Below are positions 13,093 through 27,278 of a stretch of DNA of 64,000 nt, piece by piece (the first letter of the stretch is position 1; the number at the start of each line of letters is the position of its first letter). The notes under the pieces were generated by a model that worked only from the letters and a program-made list of their open reading frames with translations, did not search any database and was not told the DNA's origin. The DNA is from Terebella lapidaria. Lineage: Eukaryota > Annelida > Polychaeta > Terebellida > Terebellidae. The translations under genes were made by a program, and so were the position numbers. Where the stretch lies: positions 31,459,402-31,523,401 of the forward strand of contig OX424567.1 of NCBI GenBank assembly GCA_949152475.1. The letters are read 5' to 3'.

Positions 13093-14569
13093 CCAGCGAC
13101 CATAGGTCGTAAGCTTGACGAAATGTTTACTGAACTGATCCTGACCTTAACCTCTGAGATGTGACCCTGAAATTTTGCAGGTTATATTAGACAACATGCT
13201 ATTTAGGCATAGACATTCAGTCCAATACCTCCAAATTTGAGTTCACGGTGTAGGTTTGAATGTTTGCTGGAATGTCGAAAAATTTATATGACCGGCCTTA
13301 CGTTTATGACGTCATAGCGAAAAATCTATCGTGGCGGAAAAGTCTCGGACAGCTCCCTCTCAAACCAGAATTCAACGAGCTCTCCAGTGGTTCAATCCGC
13401 TTCTCTGTACGACGAATACTTTTCAATATATAGCTCCATTTTGAAAATTGACGTTATACGTCATGACGTCATTGACGTTGCCCGTAGCGTGTTGAAACTC
13501 GGTATATGACTGGGTATTAATATGCCACATATAGTCTCATAATCACAGTCCAATACCTTCAACTTTGAGTGCACGGTGTAGGTTTGAATGTTTGCTGAAA
13601 TATCAAAAAATTTATATGACCGGCCTTACGTTTATGACGTCATAGCGAAAAATCTATTATAGCAGAAAAGTATCTAACAGCACCCTCCTAAACCAGAATT
13701 CAACGAGCTTTCCAGTGGTGTGATGCGCTTCTCTGTACGACGAATACTTTTCAATATATAGCTCCATTTTGAAAATTGACGTTTTACGTCATGACGTCAT
13801 TGACGTTGCACGTGGCATGTTGAAACTCGGTATATGACTGAGTAATAATATGCCACATATGTTCTCATAATCACAGTCCAATACCTTCAAATTTGAGTGC
13901 ACAGTGTAGGTTTGAATGTTCGCTGAAAAGTCGAAAAATTGATATGACCGGCCTTACGTTTATGACGTCATAGCGAAAAATCTATCATGGCGGAAAAGTT
14001 TCGGACAGCACCCTCCTAAACCAGAATTCAACGAGCTTTCCAGTGGTGCAATCCGCTTTTCAGTACGACGAATACTTTTTGAGATATAGCCCCATTTCAA
14101 AAATTGACGTTTTACGTCGTGACGTCATTGACGTTCGCAGGATCCAAACAAAACTTTGCGGTTTGATGGACGATATCATCATCTATCGATGTGTCAAATT
14201 TCAGAGGTATCGGACTAAATATGACTCCTGTGTGAATTTTTGAAAATTCGCTAATGATGAGAGATGGGGATTTTTCGAGTTTTAGGAATTTTTGGTGACG
14301 TCATCAATGAACCGATTTTTTTCAAAAACGTACATTGCCGTAACAAAGCTGATAGCTGTACATCAAAGAAGTTTGGGGATGCTAGCGCAAAAATTGTGGA
14401 CGCTAGAATGCGAAAAGACAAAAGAGTGAAGCATGCAATTTTGCTTATGATGGGAGCGATTCTGTTGTCATAAATATCTGGTGCATGCACAGGACCTTTG
14501 ATCGTGAGACAAATTACTGCTAAAAACCGGGAATGGGGCCGGTTGCTATGCCAATCCGTCATCCCCAAA
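13093..14569 (+). repeat. B2 block: three 328-bp tandem repeats plus terminal-like domain
   Basis: The anchor ACGTTTATGACGTCATAGCG falls at 13300, 13628 and 13956, each 328 bases apart although the units differ at many positions. The block closes with a domain carrying GTGGACGCTAGAATG near 14396. It then passes through an ATATCTGGTGCATG stretch into the A3 unit. Short open frames around 14043-14619 overlap each other on both strands and look like chance. Confidence 0.88.
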
Positions 14570-15881
14570 AGTTCTGATATAAAGTGGCCTGTCGCTTGAC
14601 ACAGAATGTATTTAGACATGAGTTTTAGACTTTATCATACCAGTTGGACACCTCTGAGTCAAAAAGCAAAAGAAATGTTGTTTGAGATGTGCACTTGGAT
14701 ACATATATGATATACTGTACTACTTCGCAACCGAGTGTGTATATTTAGAAGGGGACATGTCCACAGGGGGTAATCGTTTCTGCAGCTTATTGTTGTGTTA
14801 ACGGATTGAGAATCAGATTCACCCCACTGCTCTTTCTACTTTGATATCTCGGCGAGTTTTGAATTTATTCCAAATGTGAAAAGTGCATTATAAACTAGAA
14901 ATAACACTGCACCTGACTGTATGAAATGCTTCAGAATTGAATGTTCAGTAAATTTTTGAAAATTGGAGCCATGAAAACATTAAAAATATCTGTAAAGTCC
15001 AGAATCCTCATAAGATTCTGATTAAGCTTTGTCAGATTATAGACAAAATTCGAGGTCAATCATGGATTTGACATATTTGTCTGATTGATATACCTCTTCT
15101 GAATGACATGGTTCAAATTTCATGAGCCCACAATGATTCAAACAGATGTTATTACCGGAAACGTGTTTTTCTGGGATTTCGATGACCTTGACCTTGACCT
15201 TTGACCTTTGCACTTAAATTCGTAGAAGTCAATGCTGTCAAAGTGCATATCAAATTTCAAAGGATTCCATTCACTATTGACGGTGTTATGGCCCTTTGAA
15301 CGTTTATTTTGACGTTTATGACGTCATTATGACGTCAGTTTACGTCGCAGCGCCAAAAATGAGATATCGCTGGAATCAGGGGCTCGAGACCTTTCCAAAG
15401 ATATACTACTCGATATGCTGCGCCGACCTTCGTACTTGACCTTGACTTCGAGCTCAGGCGAACTTCTCAAGGTCAAGGTCAAAGTTCAAGGTCAAGGTTA
15501 CGGAAGATAGAACTCGAGTATATCTACAATATGCACTTGATTTGAAGTCTCTACGACGATTAGAACAAGAGTTGTGGCCACTTACGTGTTTTCATGACCT
15601 TGACCTTGTTATTTGACCTTGAGCTTAACAAAGAGGCTGGGACCTTCCTGTTTCAGCCTAAAACCTTTCTATCAAATTCCATGAATTTCCAATGAGAACT
15701 GTGGCCTGTAGAGCGCACACAAACAAACAAACATACAAACAAACGGAACCGATCAACATACTTGACAAAATCTTTGATTTCGTCAAGTAACAAACAAACG
15801 GAACCGATCAACATACTTGACAAAATCTTTGATTTCGTCAAGTAATAATATCCGGTGCATATATACAAGCTATTGGGCCTT
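14570..15881 (+). repeat. A3 unit with doubled hairpin
   Basis: This single A-type unit differs from A2, A4 and A5 at many positions, including about 9 bases of local change near 15300. Its tail carries two hairpins, at 15760-15788 and 15815-15843. The 55-bp spacing is one CAAA longer than the 51-bp version. No left edge of a nested insertion pairs with the extra hairpin. Confidence 0.85.
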
Positions 15882-18617
15882 AGGCAATGCACTACATGTA
15901 CTATAAACCTGTAACAGTGCTCATAGTACTCACAAACCCGGTGCTCACTAATCCCTGTTCGTCATTCCTAATAGTTTTGATATAAAGTGGCCTGTGGCTT
16001 GACCCAGACTGTATTTTGACATGCGTTTTAGGCTTTATTATATCAGTTGGACACCTCTGAGTTGGAAAACAAAAGAAATATTGTTTGAGATCTGCATTCG
16101 GATATATATATATATGATATACTATACTACTAAGCGACCGAGTGTGTATATTTAGAAGGGGACATGTCCACAGGGGGTAATCGTTTCTACAGCTTATTGT
16201 TGTGTGAACGGATTGAGAATCAGATTCACCCCACTGCTCTTTCTACTTTGATATCTCGGCGAGTTTTCAATTTATTCCAAATGTGAAAAGTGCATTATAA
16301 ACTAGAAATAACACTGCACCTGACTGTATGAAATGCTTCAGAATTGAATGTTCAGTAAATTTGTGAAAATTGGAGCCATGAAAACATTAAAAATATCTGT
16401 AAAATCCAGAATCCTCATAAGATTCTGATTAAGCTTTGTCAGATTATAGACAAAGTTCGAGGTCAATCATGGATTTGACATATTTGTCTGATTGATATAC
16501 CTCTTCTGAATGACATGGTTCAAATTTCATGAGCCCACAATGATTCAAACAGATGTTATTACCGGAAACGTGTTTTTCTGGGATTTCGATGACCTTGACC
16601 TTGACCTTTGACCTTTGCACTTAAATTCGTAGAAGTCAATGCTGTCAAAGTGCATATCAAATTTCAAGGGATTCCATACACTATTGACGATGTTATGGCC
16701 CTTTGAAATTTCGTATTTTTGACGTTTATGACGTCACTATGACGTCAGTTTACGTCGCAGCGCCAAAAATGAGTTATCACTGGAATCAGGGGCTCAAGAC
16801 CTTTCCAACGATATACTACTCGATATGGTGCACTGACCTTCGTACTTGACCTTGACATTTACCTCATGGCGAACTTCTCAAGGTCAAGGTCAAATGTCGA
16901 AGTCAAGGTTACAGAAGATGGAACTCGAGTATATCTACAATATGAACTTGGTTTGAAGTCTCTAGGACGATTAGAACTGAAGTTATGGCCACTTATGTGT
17001 TTTTAACGTTTTGCATGACCTTGACCTTGCTATTTGACCTTGAGCTTAACAAAGAGTCTGGGACCTTCCTTTTTCAGCCTAAAACCTTTGTACTAAATTT
17101 CATGAATTTCCAATGAGAACTGTGGCCTGTAGAGGGCACACAAACAAACAAACAAACAAACAAACAAACATACAAACAAACAAACGGAACCGATCAACAT
17201 ACTTGACAAAATCTTTGATTTCGTCAAGTAATAATATCCGGTGCATATATACAAGCTATTGGGCCTTAGGCAATGCACTACATGTACTATAAACCTGTAA
17301 CAGTGCTCATAGTACTCACAAACCCGGTGCTCACTAATCCCTGTTCGTCATTCCTAATAGTTTTGATATAAAGTGGCCTGTGGCTTGACCCAGACTGTAT
17401 TTTGACATGCGTTTTAGGCTTTATTATATCAGTTGGACACCTCTGAGTTGGAAAACAAAAGAAATATTGTTTGAGATCTGCATTCGGATATATATATATA
17501 TGATATACTATACTACTAAGCGACCGAGTGTGTATATTTAGAAGGGGACATGTCCACAGGGGGTAATCGTTTCTACAGCTTATTGTTGTGTGAACGGATT
17601 GAGAATCAGATTCACCCCACTGCTCTTTCTACTTTGATATCTCGGCGAGTTTTCAATTTATTCCAAATGTGAAAAGTGCATTATAAACTAGAAATAACAC
17701 TGCACCTGACTGTATGAAATGCTTCAGAATTGAATGTTCAGTAAATTTGTGAAAATTGGAGCCATGAAAACATTAAAAATATCTGTAAAATCCAGAATCC
17801 TCATAAGATTCTGATTAAGCTTTGTCAGATTATAGACAAAGTTCGAGGTCAATCATGGATTTGACATATTTGTCTGATTGATATACCTCTTCTGAATGAC
17901 ATGGTTCAAATTTCATGAGCCCACAATGATTCAAACAGATGTTATTACCGGAAACGTGTTTTTCTGGGATTTCGATGACCTTGACCTTGACCTTTGACCT
18001 TTGCACTTAAATTCGTAGAAGTCAATGCTGTCAAAGTGCATATCAAATTTCAAGGGATTCCATACACTATTGACGATGTTATGGCCCTTTGAAATTTCGT
18101 ATTTTTGACGTTTATGACGTCACTATGACGTCAGTTTACGTCGCAGCGCCAAAAATGAGTTATCACTGGAATCAGGGGCTCAAGACCTTTCCAACGATAT
18201 ACTACTCGATATGGTGCACTGACCTTCGTACTTGACCTTGACATTTACCTCATGGCGAACTTCTCAAGGTCAAGGTCAAATGTCGAAGTCAAGGTTACAG
18301 AAGATGGAACTCGAGTATATCTACAATATGAACTTGGTTTGAAGTCTCTAGGACGATTAGAACTGAAGTTATGGCCACTTATGTGTTTTTAACGTTTTGC
18401 ATGACCTTGACCTTGCTATTTGACCTTGAGCTTAACAAAGAGTCTGGGACCTTCCTTTTTCAGCCTAAAACCTTTGTACTAAATTTCATGAATTTCCAAT
18501 GAGAACTGTGGCCTGTAGAGGGCACACAAACAAACAAACAAACAAACAAACAAACATACAAACAAACAAACGGAACCGATCAACATACTTGACAAAATCT
18601 TTGATTTCGTCAAGTAA
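15882..18617 (+). repeat. A4 units (period 1386 bp), two copies
   Basis: The starts are at 15882 and 17268. By eye the two copies are essentially identical and share features absent from other sub-families: a TA-dinucleotide run near 16107 and 17493, and a long CAAA tract before the hairpin. The second copy ends with the G1 closing hairpin at 18587-18615. No coding content is seen. Confidence 0.88.
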
Positions 18618-21319
18618 CAAACATACAAACAAACGGCACCGATCAACATACTTGACAAAATCTTTGATTTCGTCAAGTAATAATATCCGGTGCATATATA
18701 CAAGCTATTGGGCCTTAGGCAATGCACTACATGTACTATGAACCTGTAACAGTGCTCACAGTGCTCACAAACCCGGTGCTCACAAACCCCTGTTCGTCAC
18801 CCCCAAAAATTCTGATATAAAGTGGCCTGTCGCTTGACCCAGAGTGTATTTAGACATGAGTTCTAGAGTTTATTATATCAGTTGGACACATTGCTTGAGA
18901 TGTGCACTTGGAAACATATATGATGAACTGTAATACTATGCAACCGAGTGTGTATATTTAGAAGGGGACATGTCCACAGGGGATAATCGTTTCTACAGCT
19001 TATTGGCAAGTGAATTATCGGGTTGAGAATCAGATTCACCCCACTGCTCTTTCTACTTCGATATCTCGGCGAGTTTTCAAGTTATTCCAAATGTGAAAAG
19101 TGGACCATAAACTAGAAATAACACTGCAACTGACTGCAAGGAAATGCTTCAAAATTAATGTTCAGTAAATGTGTGAAAATTGGAGCCATGAAAACATAAA
19201 AAATATCTGTAAAATCCAAAAAACTCATAGGATTCTGATTAAGTTTTGTCAGATTATAGACAAAGTTCGAGGTCAATAATGGAATTGACATATTTATCTG
19301 ATTGCCATACCCCTTCTAAATGACATGGTTCACATTTCATGAGCCCACGATGATTCAAACGGATGCTATTACAGAAAACGTGTTTTTCTGGAATTTCGAT
19401 GACCTTGACCTTGACCTTTGACTTTTGTACTTGAGTTCGTAGAGGTCAATGCTGTCAAAATGCATATTAAATTTCAAGGGATTCCATACACTATTGACGA
19501 TGTTATGACCCTTTGAAATTTCGGATTATTGACGTTTAATACGTCACTGTGACGTCAGTTTACGTCGCAGCACCAAAAATGAGATATCACTGGAATCAGG
19601 GCCTCAAGACCTTTCCAACGATATACTACTCGATATACTGCGCCGACCTTCGTATTTTGACCTTGACTTCGACCTCAGGCGAACTTCTCAAGGTCAAGGT
19701 CAAAGGTCAAGGTCAAGGTTACGGAAGATAGAACTCGAGTATATCTACAATATGCACTTGATTTGAAGTCTCTACGACGATTAGAACTGGAGTTATGAAC
19801 ACTTATGTGTTTTCGACGTTTTGCATGACCTTGACCTTGTTATTTTATCTTGAGCTTGACAAAGAATCTGGGACCTTCCTTTCTCATCCAGAAATCTTCC
19901 TACTAAATTTCATGAATTTCCAATGACAACTGTGGCCTGTAGAGCGCACACAAACAAACAAACAAACATACAAACAAACGGCACCGATCAACATACTTGA
20001 CAAAATCTTTGATTTCGTCAAGTAATAATATCCGGTGCATATATACAAGCTATTGGGCCTTAGGCAATGCACTACATGTACTATGAACCTGTAACAGTGC
20101 TCACAGTGCTCACAAACCCGGTGCTCACAAACCCCTGTTCGTCACCCCCAAAAATTCTGATATAAAGTGGCCTGTCGCTTGACCCAGAGTGTATTTAGAC
20201 ATGAGTTCTAGAGTTTATTATATCAGTTGGACACATTGCTTGAGATGTGCACTTGGAAACATATATGATGAACTGTAATACTATGCAACCGAGTGTGTAT
20301 ATTTAGAAGGGGACATGTCCACAGGGGATAATCGTTTCTACAGCTTATTGGCAAGTGAATTATCGGGTTGAGAATCAGATTCACCCCACTGCTCTTTCTA
20401 CTTCGATATCTCGGCGAGTTTTCAAGTTATTCCAAATGTGAAAAGTGGACCATAAACTAGAAATAACACTGCAACTGACTGCAAGGAAATGCTTCAAAAT
20501 TAATGTTCAGTAAATGTGTGAAAATTGGAGCCATGAAAACATAAAAAATATCTGTAAAATCCAAAAAACTCATAGGATTCTGATTAAGTTTTGTCAGATT
20601 ATAGACAAAGTTCGAGGTCAATAATGGAATTGACATATTTATCTGATTGCCATACCCCTTCTAAATGACATGGTTCACATTTCATGAGCCCACGATGATT
20701 CAAACGGATGCTATTACAGAAAACGTGTTTTTCTGGAATTTCGATGACCTTGACCTTGACCTTTGACTTTTGTACTTGAGTTCGTAGAGGTCAATGCTGT
20801 CAAAATGCATATTAAATTTCAAGGGATTCCATACACTATTGACGATGTTATGACCCTTTGAAATTTCGGATTATTGACGTTTAATACGTCACTGTGACGT
20901 CAGTTTACGTCGCAGCACCAAAAATGAGATATCACTGGAATCAGGGCCTCAAGACCTTTCCAACGATATACTACTCGATATACTGCGCCGACCTTCGTAT
21001 TTTGACCTTGACTTCGACCTCAGGCGAACTTCTCAAGGTCAAGGTCAAAGGTCAAGGTCAAGGTTACGGAAGATAGAACTCGAGTATATCTACAATATGC
21101 ACTTGATTTGAAGTCTCTACGACGATTAGAACTGGAGTTATGAGCACTTATGTGTTTTCGACGTTTTGCATGACCTTGACCTTGTTATTTTATCTTGAGC
21201 TTGACAAAGAATCTGGGACCTTCCTTTCTCATCCAGAAATCTTCCTACTAAATTTCATGAATTTCCAATGACAACTGTGGCCTGTAGAGCGCACACAAAC
21301 AAACAAACAAACATACAAA
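18618..21319 (+). repeat. A2 satellite array, part 2
   Basis: The resumed tail of the interrupted A2 copy (18618-18716, hairpin 18650-18678) is followed by an intact copy at 18717 and one at 20062, which is cut again at 21319. The period is 1345. One difference seen is A at 19799 where other copies have G. Identity to the part-1 copies across the 5.5-kb insertion shows that they belong to one array. Confidence 0.92.
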
Positions 21320-22794
21320 CCAGCGACCATAGGTCGTAAGCTTGACGAAATGTTTACTGAACTGATCCTGACCTTGACCTCTGAGATGTGACTCTGAAAT
21401 TTTGCAGGTTATATTAGACAACGTGCTATTTAGGCATAGACATTCAGTCCAATACCTTCAAATTTGAGTTCACGGTGTAGGTTTGAATGTTTGCTGGAAT
21501 GTCGAAAAATTTATATGACCGGCCTTACGTTTATGACGTCATAGCGAAAAATCTATCATGGCGGAAAAGTCTCGGACAGCTCCCTCTCAAACCAGAATTC
21601 AACAAGCTCTCCAGTGGTTCAATCCGCTTCTCTGTACGACAAATACTTTTCAATATATAGCTCCATTCTGAAAATTGACGTTATACATCATGACGTCATT
21701 GACGTTGCCCGTAGCGTGTTGAAGCTTGGAATATGACTGGGTATTAATATGCCACATATAGTCTCATAATCATAGTCCAATACCTTCAAATTTGAGTGCA
21801 CGGTGTAGGTTTGAATGTTTGCTGAAATATCGAAAAATTTATATGACTGGCCTTACGTTTATGACGTCATAGCGAAAAATTTATTATAGCAGAAAAGTAT
21901 CTAACAAGACCGTCCTGAACCAGAATTCAACGAGCTTTCCAATGGTGTGATGCGCTCCTCTGTACGACGAATACTTTTCAATATATAGCTCCATTTTGAA
22001 AATTGACGTTTTACGTCATGACGTCATTGACGTTGCACGTGGCATGTTGAAACTCGGCATATGACTGGGTAATAATATGCCACATATGTTCTCATAATCA
22101 CAGTCCAATACCTTCAAATTTGAGTGCACAGTGTAATTTTAAATGTTCGCTGAAAAGTCGAAAAATTGATATGACCGGCCTTACGTTTATGACGTCATAG
22201 CGCAAAATCTATCATGGCGGAAAAGTATCGGACAGCACCATCCTAAACCAGAATTCAACGAGCTTTCCAGTGGTGCAATCCGCTTCTCTGTACGACGAAT
22301 ACCTTTTGAGATATAGCCCCATTTCAAAAATTGACGTTTTACGTCGTGACGTCATTGACGTTCGATGGATCCAAACAAAACTTCGCGGTTTGATGGAAGA
22401 TATCATCATTCATCGATGTGTCAAATTTCAGAGGTATCGAACTAAATATGACTCCTGTGTGAATTTTTGAAAATTCGCTAATGATGAGAGATAGGGATTT
22501 TTCGAGTTTTTAGGAATTTTTGGTGACGTCATCAATTAACCGATTTTTTTCAAAAACGTGCAGTGCCGTGACAGGGCTGATAGCTGTACATCAAAGAAGT
22601 TTGGGGATGCTAGCGCAAAAATTGTGGACGCTAGAGTGCGAAAAGACAAAAGAGTGAAGCATGGAATTTTGCTTATGATGGGAGCGATTCTGTTGTCATA
22701 AATATCTGGTGCATGCACAGGACCTTTGATCGTGAAAGAAATTACTGCTAAAAACCGGGAATGGGGCCGGTTGCTATGCCGGTTCGTCATGCCC
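21320..22794 (+). repeat. B3 block: three 328-bp tandem repeats plus terminal-like domain
   Basis: The anchors are at 21527, 21855 and 22183, all 328 apart. A terminal-like domain with GTGGACGCTAGAG lies at 22624, and the block passes into an A5 unit near 22795. It is close to B2, with scattered substitutions. The short open frames on both strands here are not credible genes. Confidence 0.88.
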
Positions 22795-24158
22795 AAAATT
22801 TCTGATATAAAGTGGCCTGTTGCTTGACCCAGACTGTATTTAGACATGAGTTTTAGACTTTATCATACCAGTTGGACACCTCTGAGTCAAAAAACAAAAG
22901 AAATGTTGTTTGAGATGTGCACTTGGATACATATATGATATACTGTACTACTTCGCAACCGAGTGTGTATATTTAGAAGGGGACATGTCCACAGGGGGTA
23001 ATCGTTTCTACAGCTTATTAGCATCTGAACGGATTGAGAATCAAATTCACCCCACTGCTCTTTCTACTTTGATATCTCGGCGAGTTTTCAAGTTATTCCA
23101 AATGTGAAAAGTGGACCATAAACTAGAAATAACACTGCAACTGACTGCAAGGAAATTCTTTAAAATTAATGTTCAGTAAATGTGTGAAAATTGGAGCCAT
23201 GAAAACATAAAAAATATCTGTAAAATCCCAAAAACTCATGGGATTCTGATTAAGTTTTGTCAGATTATAGACAAAGTTCGAGGTCAATCATGGAATTGAC
23301 ATATTTATCTGATTGCCATACCCCTTCTAAATGACATGGTTCAAATTTCATGAGCCCACGATGATTCAAACGGATGCTATTACAGAAAACGTGTTTTTCT
23401 GGGATTTCGATGACCTTGACCTTGACCTTTGACTTTTGTACTTGAGTTCGTAGAGGTCAATGCTGTCAAAATGCATATCAAATTTCAAGGGATTCCATAC
23501 ACTATTGACGATATTATGACCCTTTGAAATTTCGGATTATTGACGTTTAATACGTCATTGTGACGTCAGTTTACGTCGCAGCACCAAAAATGAGATATCA
23601 CTGGAATCAGGAGCTCAAGACCTTTCCAACGATATACTACTCGATATACTGCGCCGACCTTCGTATTTTGACCTTGACTTCGACCTCAACTTCTCAAGGT
23701 CAAGGTCAAAGGTCAAGGTCAAGGTCACGGAAGATAGAACTCGAACATATCTACAATATGCACTTGATTTGAAGTCTCTACGACGATTAGAACTGGAGTC
23801 ATGAGCACTTATGTGTTTTCGACGTTTTGCGTGACCTTGACCTTGTTATTTGACCTTGAGCTTGACAAAGAACTAGGAACCTTTCTTTTTCAGCCTAAAA
23901 CCTTTCTACCAAATTTCATGAATTTCCAATAAGAACTATGGCCTGTAGAGCGCACACAAACAAACAAACAAACATACAAACAAACGGAACCGATCAACAT
24001 ACTTGACAAAATCTTTGATTTCGTCAAGTAACAAACGGAACCGATCAACATACTTGACAAAATCTTTGATTTCGTCAAGTAACAAACGGAACCGATCAAC
24101 ATACTTGACAAAATCTTTGATTTCGTCAAGTAATAATATCTGGTGCATATATACAAGC
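22795..24158 (+). repeat. A5 unit ending in a triple hairpin
   Basis: This first A5-type unit carries three identical hairpins at 51-bp spacing (24001-24029, 24052-24080, 24103-24131), then the usual post-hairpin leader. It breaks off at CTATTG near 24158, where sequence from much further into a unit follows directly. Relative to other A5 copies it also lacks the GGCG within the CTCAGGCGAAC segment near 23688, as does the next unit. Confidence 0.85.
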
Positions 24159-24633
24159 TATTGACCTTCGTATTTTGACCTTGACTTCGACCTCAACTTC
24201 TCAAGGTCAAGGTCAAAGGTCAAGGTCAAGGTCACGGAAGATAGAACTCGAACATATCTACAATATGCACTTGATTTGAAGTCTCTACGACGATTAGAAC
24301 TGGAGTCATGAGCACTTATGTGTTTTTGTCGTTTTGCGTGACCTTGACCTTGTTATTTGACCTTGAGCTTAACAAAGAGTCTGGGACCTTCCTATTTCAG
24401 CCTAGAAAATTTCTACTAAATTTCATGAATTTCCAATGAGAACTGTGGCCTGTAGAGGGCACACAAACAAACAAACAAACAAACAAACATACAAACAAAC
24501 GGAACCGATCAACATACTTGACAAAATCTTTGATTTCGTCAAGTAACAAACGGAACCGATCAACATACTTGACAAAATCTTTGATTTCGTCAAGTAATAA
24601 TATCTGGTGCATATATACAAGCTATTGGGCCTT
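24159..24633 (+). repeat. Truncated A unit (internal deletion junction at about 24158)
   Basis: Post-hairpin sequence CTATTG joins straight to GACCTTCG, which normally lies about 900 bases later in the unit. The join shares only one or two bases. The 3' half resembles A7 rather than A5 (GTCGTTTTGCG, AGAGGGCACAC). It ends in a doubled hairpin at 24516-24544 and 24567-24595. It looks like a deletion or illegitimate recombination product and an A5/A7 chimera. Confidence 0.8.
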
Positions 24634-27278
24634 AGGCAATGCACTACATGTACTATAAACCTGTAACAGTGCTCACAATGCTCACAAACCCGGTGCTCAC
24701 AAACCCCTGTTCGTCATGCCCAAAATTTCTGATATAAAGTGGCCTGTTGCTTGACCCAGACTGTATTTAGACATGAGTTTTAGACTTTGTCATACCAGTT
24801 GGACACCTCTGAGTCAAAAAACAAAAGAAATGTTGTTTGAGATGTGCACTTGCATACATATATGATATACTGTACTACTTCGCAACCGAGTGTGTATATT
24901 TAGAAGGGGACATGTCCACAGGGGGTAATCGTTTCTACAGCTTATTAGCATCTGAACGGATTGAGAATCAAATTCACCCCACTGCTCTTTCTACTTTGAT
25001 ATCTCGGCGAGTTTTCAAGTTATTCCAAATGTGAAAAGTGGACCATAAACTAGAAATAACACTGCAACTGACTGCAAAGAAATTCTTTAAAATTAATGTT
25101 CAGTAAATGTGTGAAAATTGGAGCCATGAAAACATAAAAAATATCTGTAAAATCCCAAAAACTCATGGGATTCTGATTAAGTTTTGTCAGATTATAGACA
25201 AAGTTCGAGGTCAATCATGGAATTGACATATTTATCTGATTGCCATACCCCTTCTAAATGACATGGTTCACATTTCATGAGCCCACGATGATTCAAACGG
25301 ATGCTATTACAGAAAACGTGTTTTTCTGGGATTTCCATGACCTTGACCTTGACCTTTGACTTTTGTACTTGAGTTCGTAGAGGTCAATGCTGTCAAAATG
25401 CATATCAAATTTCAAGGGATTCCATACACTATTGACGATATTATGACCCTTTGAAATTTCGGATTATTGACGTTTAATACGTCATTGTGACGTCAGTTTA
25501 CGTCGCAGCACCAAAAATGAGATATCACTGGAATCAGGAGCTCAAGACCTTTCCAACGATATACTACTCGATATACTGCGCCGACCTTCGTATTTTGACC
25601 TTGACTTCGACCTCAGGCGAACTTCTCAAGGTCAAGGTCAAAGGTCAAGGTCAAGGTCACGGAAGATAGAACTCGAACATATCTACAATATGCACTTGAT
25701 TTGAAGTCTCTACGACGATTAGAACTGGAGTCATGAGCACTTATGTGTTTTCGACGTTTTGCGTGACCTTGACCTTGTTATTTGACCTTGAGCTTGACAA
25801 AGAACTAGGAACCTTTCTTTTTCAGCCTAAAACCTTTCTACCAAATTTCATGAATTTCCAATAAGAACTATGGCCTGTAGAGCGCACACAAACAAACAAA
25901 CAAACATACAAACAAACGGAACCGATCAACATACTTGACAAAATCTTTGATTTCGTCAAGTAATAATATCTGGTGCAGATATACAAGCTATTGGGCCTTA
26001 GGCAATGCACTACATGTACTATAAACCTGTAACAGTGCTCACAATGCTCACAAACCCGGTGCTCACAAACCCCTGTTCGTCATGCCCAAAATTTCTGATA
26101 TAAAGTGGCCTGTTGCTTGACCCAGACTGTATTTAGACATGAGTTTTAGACTTTATCATACCAGTTGGACACCTCTGAGTCAAAAAACAAAAGAAATGTT
26201 GTTTGAGATGTGCACTTGGATACATATATGATATACTGTACTACTTCGCAACCGAGTGTGTATATTTAGAAGGGGACATGTCCACAGGGGGTAATCGTTT
26301 CTACAGCTTATTAGCATCTGAACGGATTGAGAATCAAATTCACCCCACTGCTCTTTCTACTTTGATATCTCGGCGAGTTTTCAAGTTATTCCAAATGTGA
26401 AAAGTGGACCATAAACTAGAAATAACACTGCAACTGACTGCAAGGAAATTCTTTAAAATTAATGTTCAGTAAATGTGTGAAAATTGGAGCCATGAAAACA
26501 TAAAAAATATCTGTAAAATCCCAAAAACTCATGGGATTCTGATTAAGTTTTGTCAGATTATAGACAAAGTTCGAGGTCATTCATGGAATTGACATATTTA
26601 TCTGATTGCCATACCCCTTCTAAATGACATGGTTCACATTTCATGAGCCCACGATGATTCAAACGGATGCTATTACAGAAAACGTGTTTTTCTGGGATTT
26701 CCATGACCTTGACCTTGACCTTTGACTTTTGTACTTGAGTTCGTAGAGGTCAATGCTGTCAAAATGCATATCAAATTTCAAGGGATTCCATACACTATTG
26801 ACGATATTATGACCCTTTGAAATTTCGGATTATTGACGTTTAATACGTCATTGTGACGTCAGTTTACGTCGCAGCACCAAAAATGAGATATCACTGGAAT
26901 CAGGAGCTCAAGACCTTTCCAACGATATACTACTCGATATACTGCGCCGACCTTCGTATTTTGACCTTGACTTCGACCTCAGGCGAACTTCTCAAGGTCA
27001 AGGTCAAAGGTCAAGGTCAAGGTCACGGAAGATAGAACTCGAACATATCTACAATATGCACTTGATTTGAAGTCTCTACGACGATTAGAACTGGAGTCAT
27101 GAGCACTTATGTGTTTTCGACGTTTTGCGTGACCTTGACCTTGTTATTTGACCTTGAGCTTGACAAAGAACTAGGAACCTTTCTTTTTCAGCCTAAAACC
27201 TTTCTACCAAATTTCATGAATTTCCAATAAGAACTATGGCCTGTAGAGCGCACACAAACAAACAAACAAACATACAAA
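24634..27278 (+). repeat. A5 satellite units, part 1 (period 1366 bp)
   Basis: Starts are at 24634 and 26000. The second is cut at 27278 in CATACAAA, where element C enters. The units are nearly identical to the A5 copies from 35612 onward, and these two sets are one array split by an 8246-bp insertion. Confidence 0.9.

Larger units (their letters stand above)
13093..18617 (+). mobile_element. G1: 5525-bp composite B+A element inserted into an A2 unit
   Basis: The A2 unit starting at 11847 stops at 13092 in its CAAA tract and resumes at 18618 with CAAACATACAAAC. The next unit start (18717) is 6870 bases on, exactly 1345 + 5525. The element begins CCAGCGACC and has a 5' hairpin (13097-13109) followed by CTTGACGAAAT (13114-13124). 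It ends with a hairpin at 18587-18615 whose right arm is the reverse complement of ACTTGACGAAATC. The host's own hairpin follows at 18650-18678. No target duplication is needed to explain the junctions. Contents are B2, A3 and two A4 units. I infer a Helentron-like non-autonomous element. Confidence 0.8.

Noticed and set aside
24001-24131. Regular palindromic repeats with short spacers resembling a CRISPR array or integron attC sites
   Set aside because: The spacers are identical microsatellite linkers, not unique sequences. There is no cas or integrase gene, and the context is eukaryotic satellite DNA.
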